From: Candidatus Pacearchaeota archaeon | GTDB taxonomy: Archaea > Nanobdellota > Nanobdellia > UBA10117 > JABICX01 | Length of the DNA stretch: 64,000 nucleotides | Assembly: GCA_017608025.1 (NCBI GenBank) | Contig: JAFCGM010000005.1 | Span: 1-64,000, forward strand | Reading direction: 5' to 3' | Part shown: positions 16,971 through 24,536 of the stretch, in pieces | How the letters are laid out: every line of letters starts with the position of its first letter | Numbering within the stretch: the first letter of the stretch is position 1 | Notes under the pieces: generated by a model | What the model saw: the letters and a program-made list of their open reading frames with translations, nothing else | Told to the model about the DNA's origin: nothing | Database searches by the model: none | Program-made: the position numbers and the translations under genes

Positions 16971-17346
16971 TGAAATATTTTCATGTATTTCTTTAAGTAA
17001 TGAAACTCAAGGTCTTTTTCCTTCAAACAGGATCACCCCTAAAGAAATAGAAGCTTTCAGAAAACCAGAAGTGAATACAATCATATGTGAAAAAAACAAT
17101 GAAATACTTGGATACGGAACTCTTTGCGGAACATATATAAGTGACTTGTATGTTTATCCAACAATGCAGAGAAAAGGGATTGGAACAAAAATCCTTTCAA
17201 AACTTGAAGAAATAGCAAAAGAATCTGGCAAAAACCAGATAAAACTGATCGCTGTTCGCGGCTCAGAGACTTTCTATCAAAAGCAAGGATATGAAATATT
17301 TAAAGATTCTTCAGGAGATTCAATCGCTGCTAAATTTTTAGAATAG
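16936..17346 (+). CDS. GNAT-family N-acetyltransferase
   Basis: 136 residues. The N-terminus, I-F-R-E-L-D-K-A-N-I-D-E-I, is a usual GNAT beginning. Motif A, L-Y-V-Y-P-T-M-Q-R-K-G-I-G-T (about 76-89), binds the acetyl-CoA pyrophosphate, and the C-terminus has the Y-Q-K-Q-G-Y-E motif. I start it at the ATG at 16936, not the in-frame TTG at 16921, because this matches the family start. It sits between EF-1A and rps10, genes that usually adjoin each other in archaea. The substrate is unknown. Confidence 0.8.
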   Translation: MIFRELDKANIDEIFSCISLSNETQGLFPSNRITPKEIEAFRKPEVNTIICEKNNEILGYGTLCGTYISDLYVYPTMQRKGIGTKILSKLEEIAKESGKNQIKLIAVRGSETFYQKQGYEIFKDSSGDSIAAKFLE

Positions 17347-17466
17347 TTGCTCAAAAACCGCACTCTTTACCTTGCTTTCCAAGAAATATTTGAAAAAACA
17401 AGCACACTTTGTTTATTAAATTCTTAACATAAACTTTATAAACTCAAATAATAACAAATACCTATC

Positions 17467-17775
17467 ATGCCAAAAGCGCGAATAAAGCTATACAGCACAG
17501 AACTTGACAAGCTGAACAATGTTTGCTCAGAAATAACAGACATAGCTAAGCAGACAAAGGTCAAATACTCCGGACCTGTAACTCTGCCAACAAAAATATT
17601 GAAACTGGCAGTAAGAAGATCTCCAGATGGAGAAGGTTCTGAAACATATGAACGCTGGGAAAAAAGAATTCACAAGCGTTTAATTGACCTTGAAGCAGAT
17701 GAACGCGCACTTCATCTTGTTATGAGAGTTTCAATTCCACAAGACGTAAACATTGAAATCCAAGTTATAGAATGA
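17467..17775 (+). CDS. rps10: 30S ribosomal protein S10
   Basis: 102 residues, the normal length of uS10. It has the family pattern A-R-I-K-L-Y-S-T at the start, the loop G-P-V-T-L-P-T-K-I-L and R-R-S-P-D-G-E-G-S-E-T-Y-E-R-W-E-K-R-I-H-K-R in the middle. It binds the head of the small subunit. Its stop overlaps the start of the next small gene (ATGATGA), so the two are coupled. Confidence 0.97.
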   Translation: MPKARIKLYSTELDKLNNVCSEITDIAKQTKVKYSGPVTLPTKILKLAVRRSPDGEGSETYERWEKRIHKRLIDLEADERALHLVMRVSIPQDVNIEIQVIE

Positions 17776-18056
17776 TGAAACTAAATCGCGGCGATGTTTT
17801 AATTTTAAATTCAAGATATTATGTTTATATTAAACAAGATCCAGAATGCAATGATATTTCTGTTCTTTTAGAACTTTCTGATGAAAGACGGGAAATCTAT
17901 AAGATTATTGATAAATCTTCTGAAAAAATTACAACTTTGGATATTTCTTTATTTTCAGACAAAGAAATAAAAACATTTGATTTGAAAACTCTTTCTTTTG
18001 TAGAGTCTAGAATTAGGGATTTTTATAGAAATTATCCAATAGTACACTCACACTAA
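17772..18056 (+). CDS. Hypothetical small protein coupled to rps10
   Basis: 94 residues, or 93 if the second of two adjacent ATG codons is used. It begins N-R-G-D-V-L-I-L-N-S-R-Y-Y-V-Y, which resembles a small beta-barrel start, and the remainder is charged. I recognise no family. The start overlaps the rps10 stop, so it is translated from the same mRNA. Confidence 0.55.
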   Translation: MMKLNRGDVLILNSRYYVYIKQDPECNDISVLLELSDERREIYKIIDKSSEKITTLDISLFSDKEIKTFDLKTLSFVESRIRDFYRNYPIVHSH

Positions 18057-18070
18057 AACATATACCAAAA

Positions 18071-18184
18071 CTTTTTAAACTGAATTTACTCATAATTCTT
18101 ATATGCGTTCGTAGCTCACGGCCCAAAACTGAGCCGGCGAGCTGATTACGCATGCTCTTCGAGTAGTGTAATGGAATGTGGTTT
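18071..18184 (+). other. tRNA-Thr promoter with duplicated tRNA 5' end
   Basis: A TATA-like CTTTTTAAACTG at 18071-18082 predicts a start near 18105. At 18105-18118 lie the first 14 bases of the tRNA-Thr gene (GCGTTCGTAGCTCA). A 66-bp segment with inverted repeats (AGCTC/GAGCT, GGC/GCC) follows, and then the real tRNA gene begins with the same 14 bases. An 80-bp insertion or duplication thus separates the promoter from the tRNA and must be removed as leader, presumably by RNase P. Confidence 0.6.
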
Positions 18185-18330
18185 GCGTTCGTAGCTCAGT
18201 CTGGTAGAGCGATGGTCTTGTAATGAATTCCTTTCAAAAAGGTCTTCACCCTAAGTCTGGCGGAAAACCGATGATTCTGAAAGGAAAACTGGAAAACCAT
18301 AGGTCGAGGGTTCGATTCCCTCCGAGCGCT
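18185..18330 (+). tRNA. tRNA-Thr (TGT) with 72-nt intron
   Basis: Cloverleaf with acceptor GCGTTCG/CGAGCGC, D arm GCTC/GAGC, anticodon stem ATGGT/ACCAT, loop CTTGTAA with anticodon TGT, and T arm GAGGG/CCCTC. The anticodon loop is interrupted after position 37 by an intron at about 18223-18294. CCTTTC/GAAAGG inside the intron pairs to form the helix needed for the archaeal splicing endonuclease. The intron also contains a 30-base segment like one of the intergenic repeats downstream of tRNA-Lys. Confidence 0.92.
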
Positions 18331-18533
18331 GCCTTTTAGAAAAAGGCAAGTTGCCAAAAATTCTCGCTTCGCTCGAAAACGGTTTTGCAGAAGCTTTTTT
18401 TAAAAGCTTCAGTCGAGCGGATGATTCCCTCCGAGCGCTGCCTTTTAGAAAAACTAAAGTTCTTCTTTCATGAACATTTCTTTTTAAGAAAGGTTCTGCA
18501 AGTTGCCAAAAATTCTCACTTCGTTCGAAAATT
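18314..18533 (+). repeat. Duplicated tRNA-Thr 3' end with nested hairpin repeats
   Basis: The last 17 bases of the tRNA plus 14 bases of 3' flank (18314-18344, including the 5' arm of hairpin GCCTTTT/AAAAGGC) recur at 18423-18453. A second pair of related segments, starting GCAAGTTGCCAAAAATTCTC, follows each copy (18346-18381 and 18498-18533). In the downstream unit they are pushed apart by a 44-bp segment containing hairpin GAAC...TTTCTT/AAGAAA...GTTC. This reads as one duplication followed by a second, nested insertion. The remaining sequence to 18671 holds nothing I can assign except AT-rich promoter sequence. Confidence 0.8.
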
Positions 18534-18671
18534 CGTTTTCTCTTTAGCTAACTTACTCTCTCATAATTTTAAACTCCAAAACAAAATTAACATCCCATCT
18601 CAACCCAGACAATTCATTTGAAAAAATAGATTCTGAAAACACTTAAAAGTTTATTCTTTTTAAGTAGCAAT

Positions 18672-19655
18672 ATGGAACAGCCAATTGTAATAAACACACC
18701 ATTGCCTTTGAAGATAGCAGACACTGTTGGCTCGGAAAATTTATTTAAAGGCATTTATTTAATTGAAAAAACCGGCAAAAATCTCTTGCAAAAAAGCCCC
18801 ACTTACCTCAATCTTCACCCTTCTCTCTGGAACTCAGGACAAAACCAGATTGTTCTTTCAGAACATCTTATCCATTCTTGCGCAGTTGAAGATGAAGTTT
18901 TCACAGCTCAGCAGGTTTATGAAGTTCATGATTTTGAAGACGAGCTCAAGATGATTGCGCCCAGAATGAGATGCACTGCTTGTGATTCGGTCTATAAAAA
19001 CCCTTCAGACCTTTGTGAGGGATTTTTTATTGTAGATGATGGGAAAATGAAGGAGCTTACTCCAAGCAAAGCATCAGAGCTTGAATGGCTCTGCGTAGGA
19101 AACAACAACACATTCCTTAGCGAATTCCTCACGGAAACTCTTTTTTCAATGCCTGAACTCACTGATTATTTTGTCTCAGAAAACTATATTGACACAATAA
19201 TGTCTGAAAAGCACTCTGAACAATTTATGAAATACCTTGTTCCTTTAGGCTATGTTCAGAAAATCCAAGGCGATTTTATGCCAATAACCCACTCACACAA
19301 AGTCAATGCCTACAGGCTGACGCAAGAAGGATATGAGAGATTGGAAATCCTTGAAAAAGAAGCTCACAAAATCGGAATTGCAAACCTTGCCAAGAGCTTT
19401 GTTAAGGAAAGAGCAAGAAAAATCGAAAACTGTGTCCTGGAAAACAAACTGCAAGAAGGCTACATAAAAAACTCAATTATTTTCAAAGGAAATGAATATG
19501 AAAAAGAAAAAATCCCTTTAATCCACTTTGTTCAGCCAGATATGGAAAAATCTTGGAAATATGATAAAGAATTCTACTGGACAAAAAAGCCTCTGGCAAA
19601 TAAAGCAGAATCCCGGCCACTGACTTGGGATGAAATAGACAAAATTTCCTTCTAG
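18672..19655 (+). CDS. Hypothetical protein with CxxC motif
   Basis: 327 residues, soluble. One R-C-T-A-C-D motif lies near 99-104 and a further Cys near 114, which could bind zinc. Residues about 160-240 look like a winged-helix segment ending in A-Y-R-L-T-Q-E-G-Y-E-R-L-E, similar to the wing and last helix of MarR-like regulators. No catalytic motif is recognised. It precedes thrC by 31 bp on the same strand. Confidence 0.6.
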   Translation: MEQPIVINTPLPLKIADTVGSENLFKGIYLIEKTGKNLLQKSPTYLNLHPSLWNSGQNQIVLSEHLIHSCAVEDEVFTAQQVYEVHDFEDELKMIAPRMRCTACDSVYKNPSDLCEGFFIVDDGKMKELTPSKASELEWLCVGNNNTFLSEFLTETLFSMPELTDYFVSENYIDTIMSEKHSEQFMKYLVPLGYVQKIQGDFMPITHSHKVNAYRLTQEGYERLEILEKEAHKIGIANLAKSFVKERARKIENCVLENKLQEGYIKNSIIFKGNEYEKEKIPLIHFVQPDMEKSWKYDKEFYWTKKPLANKAESRPLTWDEIDKISF

Positions 19656-19686
19656 CAAAAGTTATTTAATATTCTGGAGCATATAG

Positions 19687-20811
19687 ATGAGCATGGGCAC
19701 AGTCTCTCACCAGGAATGCTTCAACTGCAAAAAGACATTTCCCCCAGACAAAATTATTTTCTTTTGCCCTCATTGCTCTGGCTCAATTGTTATGAAATAT
19801 AAGCCCCATTCAATAAAAAATCAAATAATGCACGACGATTTTCTTAAGGCAGAGCCAGACCACTGGAAATACTGGATGTTTTATCCAATTGAAAGCAAGA
19901 AAGACATAATTTCAATGGATGAAGGCGGTACGCCTCTTGTTTCAGACCCGCAAAACCCTAACTGGTTTTTCAAATATGAAGGAACAAATCCAACTGGCTC
20001 TTTCAAGGACCGCGGCTCCAGTGTTGAGATAACTCGCGCAAAGCAGCTTGGAATTGAAAAACTCGCCTGCGCATCAACAGGAAACATGGGTGCTTCAGTC
20101 TCAGCATACTGCGCAAGAGCAGAAATAAAAGCATCAATATATGTTCCTTTTGGAGCAACAGCAACAAAAAAGAAGCAAATAAAATTCTATGGCGCAAAAA
20201 TAAAAAGAGTTTTCGGCGATTATACAAAAGCCCTTAACAAAACCCAAGGCCTCTGGGCAAAAAAACACACATATCTCGCAGGAGATTATGTCTATCGAAA
20301 CGAAGGCCAGAAGTCAGTGGTCTTTGAAATACTTGACCAGCTGAAATTTAAATCTCCTTCCCAAATAATTTTGCCAATTGGAATGGGAAACCTATGCTTC
20401 GCAACCTACAAAGGAGCAGTTGAGATGAAGGAAGCAGGCCTTATCTCAAAAATCCCGAAAATAATCGGGGTCCAGTCAGTCCACTGCAATCCAATTGAAA
20501 TAGCCTTCAAAAACAACCTAAAATATATTCCTGTAATAAAGAATCCAAAGACAATTGCTTCAGCAATAAACACAGGCAACCCGAATTACGGCCTTGAAGC
20601 CCTTTACGCAATAAGGAAAACTAAAGGAAAGGTAATCTCTGTTACAGACACAGAACTCCGTCACGCAAAGGCCCAGCTTGCCCATAAAGGCCTGTATGTC
20701 GAAGCCAGCGGGGCAGCACCCTATGCAGCAGCAAAGAAACTAAAAAATCTGCCTGGTAAGACAGTAATGATTCTCACAGGCCACGGACTTAAAGACACTT
20801 TAGTAAAATAA
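19687..20811 (+). CDS. thrC: Threonine synthase
   Basis: 374 residues. This PLP enzyme converts O-phosphohomoserine to threonine. An N-terminal zinc ribbon has C-F-N-C and C-P-H-C (about 11-31). The PLP lysine is in T-G-S-F-K-D-R-G (about 104-111), and the phosphate-binding A-S-T-G-N-M-G-A-S-V region follows. The fold ends with the G-H-G-L-K-D segment. No other threonine-pathway gene is nearby. A related PLP enzyme such as cysteate synthase is less likely. Confidence 0.88.
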   Translation: MSMGTVSHQECFNCKKTFPPDKIIFFCPHCSGSIVMKYKPHSIKNQIMHDDFLKAEPDHWKYWMFYPIESKKDIISMDEGGTPLVSDPQNPNWFFKYEGTNPTGSFKDRGSSVEITRAKQLGIEKLACASTGNMGASVSAYCARAEIKASIYVPFGATATKKKQIKFYGAKIKRVFGDYTKALNKTQGLWAKKHTYLAGDYVYRNEGQKSVVFEILDQLKFKSPSQIILPIGMGNLCFATYKGAVEMKEAGLISKIPKIIGVQSVHCNPIEIAFKNNLKYIPVIKNPKTIASAINTGNPNYGLEALYAIRKTKGKVISVTDTELRHAKAQLAHKGLYVEASGAAPYAAAKKLKNLPGKTVMILTGHGLKDTLVK

Positions 20812-20847
20812 CTAAATGCTTATTAATCCATTCAATAATTATATTTC

Positions 20848-21021
20848 ATGGCAGAAGAAAATCTAGAAGACAAATTTCCAAAAACAGCAGAAATTGGAGG
20901 ATTTAAAATAAGATATAATGATAAAAGAGACGCAATACTTTATTCTCCAATCACAGAAAAAGAAATATATAAATATATTCTTCCAGAGAAAATCTACAAC
21001 TCTCTTGAAGAAAAGCAATAG
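20848..21021 (+). CDS. Small hypothetical protein (57 aa)
   Basis: A short open frame of 57 residues that begins M-A-E-E-N-L-E-D-K-F-P-K and ends K-I-Y-N-S-L-E-E-K-Q. It is charged, with no membrane segment and no family I recognise. Its codon use matches neighbouring genes, and it has its own ATG 36 bp after thrC. Weak evidence, but it is a plausible small gene. Confidence 0.5.
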   Translation: MAEENLEDKFPKTAEIGGFKIRYNDKRDAILYSPITEKEIYKYILPEKIYNSLEEKQ

Positions 21022-21075
21022 CTTGTCACTACCAAAAGGTTTAAATTTCTTGTTTTTCCATTTATAAATAGAAAA

Positions 21076-21450
21076 ATGACAATTTATGAGGAAACCTATG
21101 ACATAAGAGAGCTTCCAAATGTTCCTAAAACCCAGGAATTGAATTTAGAAGCAATAGCTCAAAGGCTTGACAAGATATTTAACCAGATATTGGTTCATGG
21201 CGAAGCAGAGGGAATTGCTTACCATTTTGAGGGAAATGTTGATGAACTCTGTTTAAAATACAAGGAAGCAAAAGGGCTTTACAGAATTCTGAAAAAAATT
21301 GACCTTTCTTATATAACAACAGAACGCGATGAAAAAATGGGAATACTTTATGATGCTCAGGACCTCGCAAAAAGGCTCTTTAGAGAAAAGCAAAAGCAAA
21401 AAGCTTTTCCAACCATAGAAAAGCTTCTTAACAACATCTATGAGCAATAG
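21076..21450 (+). CDS. Hypothetical helical protein
   Basis: 124 residues, mostly helical and charged, with no motif that I recognise. A TATA-like AAGGTTTAAATTT about 35 bp before the ATG is a plausible promoter. It lies just before the tRNA-Val gene on the same strand. Confidence 0.55.
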   Translation: MTIYEETYDIRELPNVPKTQELNLEAIAQRLDKIFNQILVHGEAEGIAYHFEGNVDELCLKYKEAKGLYRILKKIDLSYITTERDEKMGILYDAQDLAKRLFREKQKQKAFPTIEKLLNNIYEQ

Positions 21451-21495
21451 CTTTTTAGAAACTCTTTTAAACTAATTTTTACACAAAAACTTATT

Positions 21496-21570
21496 GGGCC
21501 TGTGATCTAGTCCGGTTATGATGTCGCCCTTACAAGGCGAATGTCGGCGGTTCAAATCCGCCCAGGCCCA
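21496..21570 (+). tRNA. tRNA-Val (TAC)
   Basis: 75 bases. Acceptor GGGCCTG/CAGGCCC, anticodon stem TCGCC/GGCGA with loop CTTACAA and anticodon TAC, T arm GGCGG/CCGCC with loop TTCAAAT, discriminator A. CCA is not encoded. Its 3' end is duplicated 80 bp downstream. Confidence 0.95.
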
Positions 21571-21669
21571 TTGGTTCAAAAAATGCTCAGACGGAAACTA
21601 AATAGGTTTTCTTTTGGAAACTTACCTTTTCTTTTTTGAAAAGAAAAGGGAGATCCGCCCAGGCCCATT
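21556..21669 (+). repeat. Duplicated tRNA-Val 3' end
   Basis: Seventeen bases at the tRNA 3' end (21556-21572) recur exactly at 21653-21669. The 80-bp spacer ends with GGAAACTTACC and then the perfect inverted repeat CTTTTCTTTT/AAAAGAAAAG around TT, immediately before GGAG and the second copy. The promoter of the following J-domain-like gene begins inside the second copy. Confidence 0.85.
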
Positions 21670-21690
21670 TTAATATATTTGGAATGTGAA

Positions 21691-21948
21691 ATGGAATTAA
21701 AAAAAGCATGTAATATTTTGGGAGTATCAGAAAACTCTTCTCCTGAAGAAATTGAAGAAGCATATCAAACAGAATTAAGAAAAAACCCCTTTGTTTCAGA
21801 CAAAGACTCTGAGCTAATGGAAGCATATTCTCTTCTTATTAATGAGCACCAAAAAAACCCTCCTAAAAAAACTCTAGCTTCTGCAAGACCAGATGAAATA
21901 ATCAATCATCCCATTGAGGACTTGATTGAAAAAATAAACAGAAAGTAA
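21691..21948 (+). CDS. J-domain-like small protein lacking HPD
   Basis: 85 residues from the ATG at 21691; an in-frame TTG at 21679 is less likely. The N-terminal part follows the J-domain pattern (A-C-N-I-L-G-V-S-E-N-S-S-P-E-E-I-E-E-A-Y), but the His-Pro-Asp loop that activates DnaK is replaced by R-K-N-P. It could be a J-like adaptor rather than a true co-chaperone. It converges on the MCM-like gene with no gap. Confidence 0.65.
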   Translation: MELKKACNILGVSENSSPEEIEEAYQTELRKNPFVSDKDSELMEAYSLLINEHQKNPPKKTLASARPDEIINHPIEDLIEKINRK

Positions 21949-23037
21949 CTATTCAAGACTCTTCCGAAAAATATCAAAAACCCTGTCCAAGTCCTTTTCT
22001 TCAACTTTTTCCCTTTTCTCAAGCCAGGCAGAAGCCCTAATCAGTTTCATTAAAGTCCTTACCATCTTTTCGTCAACAGGTTTTGCAAACTTTTCCTCAT
22101 TTTTTTTAAGGTAAACACTAAAATCCTTTACTTTCTTTGTCAAATCCTTTGAAACTGAAACATCTTTTTTTGAAAGGTTGTCTAAATATTTTCTTATGAA
22201 CCGAACATCTTTTTTGTTAATTTCAACTTTTTTCGCACTTGCGATGCTTTCTGCCAGTTCTTCAAACCTCTTCTTGTCAATGCTTTTAATTAAAAAAATC
22301 ATATCAAACATGTAAGCAAAATTTGAGGGCATTTTCAGTTTTCCCACAAAATTCTTCGGAATCTTGTCATAAAGCTCATTTTTAAAACTTGCAGAAGCAA
22401 TCATCGAAACATCATTTTTCAAATAAAATTCCTTTATTTTCTTGTAAGTTGATTTTGTATAGTCCCCAATTTCATCCATAAGCAAAAGGTCCTTTTTCTC
22501 AGCATTTTTCAAAGACCTTGAAAAAACCTGGCTTTTCTTCTTCAACTCTTTAGTATTCAGCACAAACTCTGCCTTGTCCACACTCGGATTTCCAACCAAC
22601 AGCAGTGACATCTTCTTATCTGAAGCAAGCACAAGTGAAATTGCCTGCTTAATGTGCTTCAGTCCAAGAGTGTTTGGAGCAATGTATTCTGGAATTGCTT
22701 GCCACGCTCTCTTTGAAAAGCTCTTTATAGCCTCATCCCAAAACTTCTCCTCAATTTTCTTATTCAAATAGTTAATTTTCTCTTCATCTGAAACAATCTT
22801 TGGCATAATGTCCTGCGAGCAAATCAAAAACGAAAATCCCTTTCTCAAAACCCTTATCTCAGCTTTCTTCTGCTTCAGCTTCCACTTAACTTTCCGAATT
22901 TCAGAGTTTGAAAGATATGGCTTAAGTCGCATAAGAAGAATTTTCTGCTTTTTTCTCAAAGGAATTAGCAAAACAGCAATCTCTTTTAGAAACTTGAAAA
23001 TATTGCTTACAATTGAAGAAATGTCCTGTTTTTTCAT
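21949..23037 (-). CDS. MCM-like protein with degenerate ATPase site
   Basis: 362 residues, about half the length of archaeal MCM helicase. The AAA+ core can be followed: I-A-P-N-T-L-G-L-K-H-I-K-Q-A-I matches the MCM entry segment. The Walker A position reads G-N-P-S-V-D-K-A-E (149-157), without the G-K-S/T triad. Walker B is kept as L-L-L-M-D-E (184-189). The arginine-finger position of S-R-F-D is replaced by A-Y-M-F-D (241-245). The C-terminus keeps the MCM pattern with L-I-R-A-S-A. ATP hydrolysis is unlikely; it may be a structural partner of the replicative MCM. Confidence 0.72.
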   Translation of the reverse strand: MKKQDISSIVSNIFKFLKEIAVLLIPLRKKQKILLMRLKPYLSNSEIRKVKWKLKQKKAEIRVLRKGFSFLICSQDIMPKIVSDEEKINYLNKKIEEKFWDEAIKSFSKRAWQAIPEYIAPNTLGLKHIKQAISLVLASDKKMSLLLVGNPSVDKAEFVLNTKELKKKSQVFSRSLKNAEKKDLLLMDEIGDYTKSTYKKIKEFYLKNDVSMIASASFKNELYDKIPKNFVGKLKMPSNFAYMFDMIFLIKSIDKKRFEELAESIASAKKVEINKKDVRFIRKYLDNLSKKDVSVSKDLTKKVKDFSVYLKKNEEKFAKPVDEKMVRTLMKLIRASAWLEKREKVEEKDLDRVFDIFRKSLE

Positions 23038-23060
23038 TAATTAAAACAGAATTTCCTTAT

Positions 23061-23186
23061 TTAAAAGAGTTGAGATACGAATTTTGCAAAGTATATTACA
23101 ACCCCGAACAGAATAAAGAAAATACTATAGGATACCAAGAAATACAGCTTTTCTCCAGATGATTTAAATCCTAATTTGTTTTTCAT
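23061..23186 (-). CDS. Small single-span membrane protein (41 aa)
   Basis: Open frame of 41 residues with one hydrophobic helix (about 14-34: Y-F-L-V-S-Y-S-I-F-F-I-L-F-G-V-V) between charged ends. It lies 23 bp upstream of the MCM-like gene on the same strand. Function unknown; the composition is that of a real small membrane protein. Confidence 0.5.
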   Translation of the reverse strand: MKNKLGFKSSGEKLYFLVSYSIFFILFGVVIYFAKFVSQLF

Positions 23187-23241
23187 TTTCAAGTGATTAA
23201 TATATAACAAAACATGCAATTAGCTTTATAAAGTTTTTTAA

Positions 23242-23583
23242 TTAAAAGTCAAAGCTATTTTTGTATTTCCTGAACTCTCTAAGCTTCTTCCCATAATTCT
23301 CTGCAAGAGCAACATATTCCTCTTTCTCATCATCCCTGCCTCTCTTCGCAGCCAATGCAGCAGTTATTGTGTAGAAGTCAGTTATTGATTCTAGCTCAGC
23401 CATTATCAAATTCAAGTCTTTCTCACAAACCTTCTGAAGTCCGCCACTTTTCTCAATTTCCTTAAGCTTGTTGTTTAGTTCCTCTTCATTAAAAGCCCTG
23501 TCTTTAAGGGATTTTAAGCATTCTTCGCTTTTGTTGTCCCTTGCAAAACACATTCTCAACCGCTCAATGCTTGTGTTTCCCAT
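23242..23583 (-). CDS. Hypothetical helical protein with conserved Cys
   Basis: 113 residues, charged and helical, with three spaced cysteines in the first 55 positions (R-M-C-F-A, E-E-C-L-K, K-V-C-E-K). No family is recognised. It could be a small metal- or disulphide-stabilised helical bundle. The ATG lies about 75 bp from the tRNA-Met 3' end, on the same strand, so it may be co-transcribed with the tRNA array. Confidence 0.55.
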   Translation of the reverse strand: MGNTSIERLRMCFARDNKSEECLKSLKDRAFNEEELNNKLKEIEKSGGLQKVCEKDLNLIMAELESITDFYTITAALAAKRGRDDEKEEYVALAENYGKKLREFRKYKNSFDF

Positions 23584-23659
23584 AACTTTTCCATAGTTCT
23601 TTTTATTTTATAAGACTTATTATAATGAATTCATCAGAAAAACTTTGTTGAGAGAAAAG

Positions 23660-23732
23660 TGCCGAGGGCGAGACTCGAACTCGCGACATCCAGCTTATGA
23701 GACTGGCACTCTACCAACTGAGTTACCTCGGC
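23660..23732 (-). tRNA. tRNA-Met (CAT), elongator type
   Basis: 73 bases. Acceptor GCCGAGG/CCTCGGC, anticodon loop CTCATAA with anticodon CAT, discriminator A. The first base pair is G-C, as in elongator Met (or Ile2) tRNAs, and not the A-initial acceptor of archaeal initiator tRNA. Ile2, which also has CAT, cannot be excluded from sequence alone. Third gene of a Pro-Gly-Met array. Confidence 0.9.
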
Positions 23733-23910
23733 GGACCCTTTTCAGAAAAGCGTCCACGGAAAACGCGGAGCTTTTCAAAAAGCTTGCAAAAACAAGTCTA
23801 TCTTCGCAAGCTCGATAGACTGAAAGTATTATCAAAAACGAAACTATTGAAGTATGTGTTGTGTGAAGCTTCGCTTTACACGACCATCGCAGTCTTTCTG
23901 CTTGAAGGAC
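23733..23910 (-). repeat. Repeat-rich tRNA spacer (Gly to Met)
   Basis: Read on the minus strand this spacer has hairpins GTGTAAAGC/GCTTCACAC and CAGTCTATC/GATAGACTTG, then an A/T palindrome around AAGCTTTTTGAAAAGCTC. A GCGTTTTCCGTGGACGC unit follows, related to one in the next spacer and near 58890. No second copy of the tRNA-Gly 3' end is present. It is probably an array of the same hairpin repeat family. Confidence 0.55.
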
Positions 23911-23983
23911 TGCAGCTGCCGGGATTTGAACCCGAGTCGCAAACTTGGCAAGCTTGAGTGATACCAGACTACACCACAGCTGC
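23911..23983 (-). tRNA. tRNA-Gly (GCC)
   Basis: 73 bases. Acceptor GCAGCTG/CAGCTGC with anticodon stem CAAGC/GTTTG and loop TTGCCAA (anticodon GCC), T loop TTCAAAT, discriminator A. Second of the Pro-Gly-Met tRNA array on the minus strand. Confidence 0.93.
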
Positions 23984-24098
23984 GGAACTCTTTTGGAAAA
24001 AGCGTTCACGGAAAACCGCAGATTCTTTTTCACAAAAAGTTTTATCAAAAACGAAATCTTTTCGTTCTTTTGCGAGCGTTTCTTTTTAAGAAAGGCTC
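23984..24098 (-). repeat. Repeat-rich tRNA spacer (Pro to Gly)
   Basis: Read on the minus strand: hairpin GAGCCTTTCTT/AAGAAACGCTC directly after tRNA-Pro, then a motif CTGCGGTTTTCCGTGAACGC and a short palindrome CTTTTTCCAAAAG. The CGGAAAACCG core also occurs in the tRNA-Thr intron. There is no copy of the tRNA-Pro 3' end. Confidence 0.55.
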
Positions 24099-24172
24099 CG
24101 AGGCTGCCCGGATTTGAACCGGGGTCGCTAGGTCCCAAACCTAGAAGGATTGCCAAGCTACCCTACAGCCTC
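24099..24172 (-). tRNA. tRNA-Pro (TGG)
   Basis: 74 bases. Acceptor GAGGCTG/CAGCCTC, anticodon stem CTAGG/CCTAG with loop TTTGGGA (anticodon TGG), T loop TTCAAAT, discriminator G. First gene of a minus-strand array. A TATA-like TTTTATACG near 24200 is its likely promoter. Confidence 0.94.
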
Positions 24173-24273
24173 ACATCTAAAAAAATGCATAAAAGCGTAT
24201 AAAAATGTTTCTACAATAGTTTTTAACATATATAACACAAAATATATAAGGGAGTACATACTTTATTCTATTA

Positions 24274-24534
24274 ATGGCTGAAATCTCTTTTAATAAAAAC
24301 ATGCGAAAGCATGAAATTATGGGCTCTTTGCTAATATTTATTGGAGCAACATGGCTTGGTCTCGGACTTTATGCTACAATGCTTGCAGCAAATCGATTGC
24401 TTGCAAACATTCCCTTGCTTAGCACAAATCAGTTGCTTATTTTCCCATTGTTTTATGGTTTAGGATCAATTTTAATCATGTTTGGAATAATCGAGCTGAG
24501 GGAAATGCTTCCAGGAAAAAACAGGAGAAATTAA
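24274..24534 (+). CDS. Small two-span membrane protein
   Basis: 86 residues with two hydrophobic helices (about 16-38 and 52-73) and basic ends. A TATA-like AAATATATAAGG at 24239-24250 lies at the right distance for a leaderless start at this ATG. It is followed after two bases by another tiny membrane protein. Function unknown. Confidence 0.65.
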   Translation: MAEISFNKNMRKHEIMGSLLIFIGATWLGLGLYATMLAANRLLANIPLLSTNQLLIFPLFYGLGSILIMFGIIELREMLPGKNRRN

Positions 24535-24536
24535 AA

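Noticed and set aside
18105-18184. A split or trans-spliced tRNA half
   Set aside because: Only 14 bases match the tRNA and the complete intron-containing gene follows directly.
23733-24098. Gene-end duplications behind tRNA-Pro and tRNA-Gly
   Set aside because: Hairpin repeats are present but I found no second copy of either tRNA 3' end.
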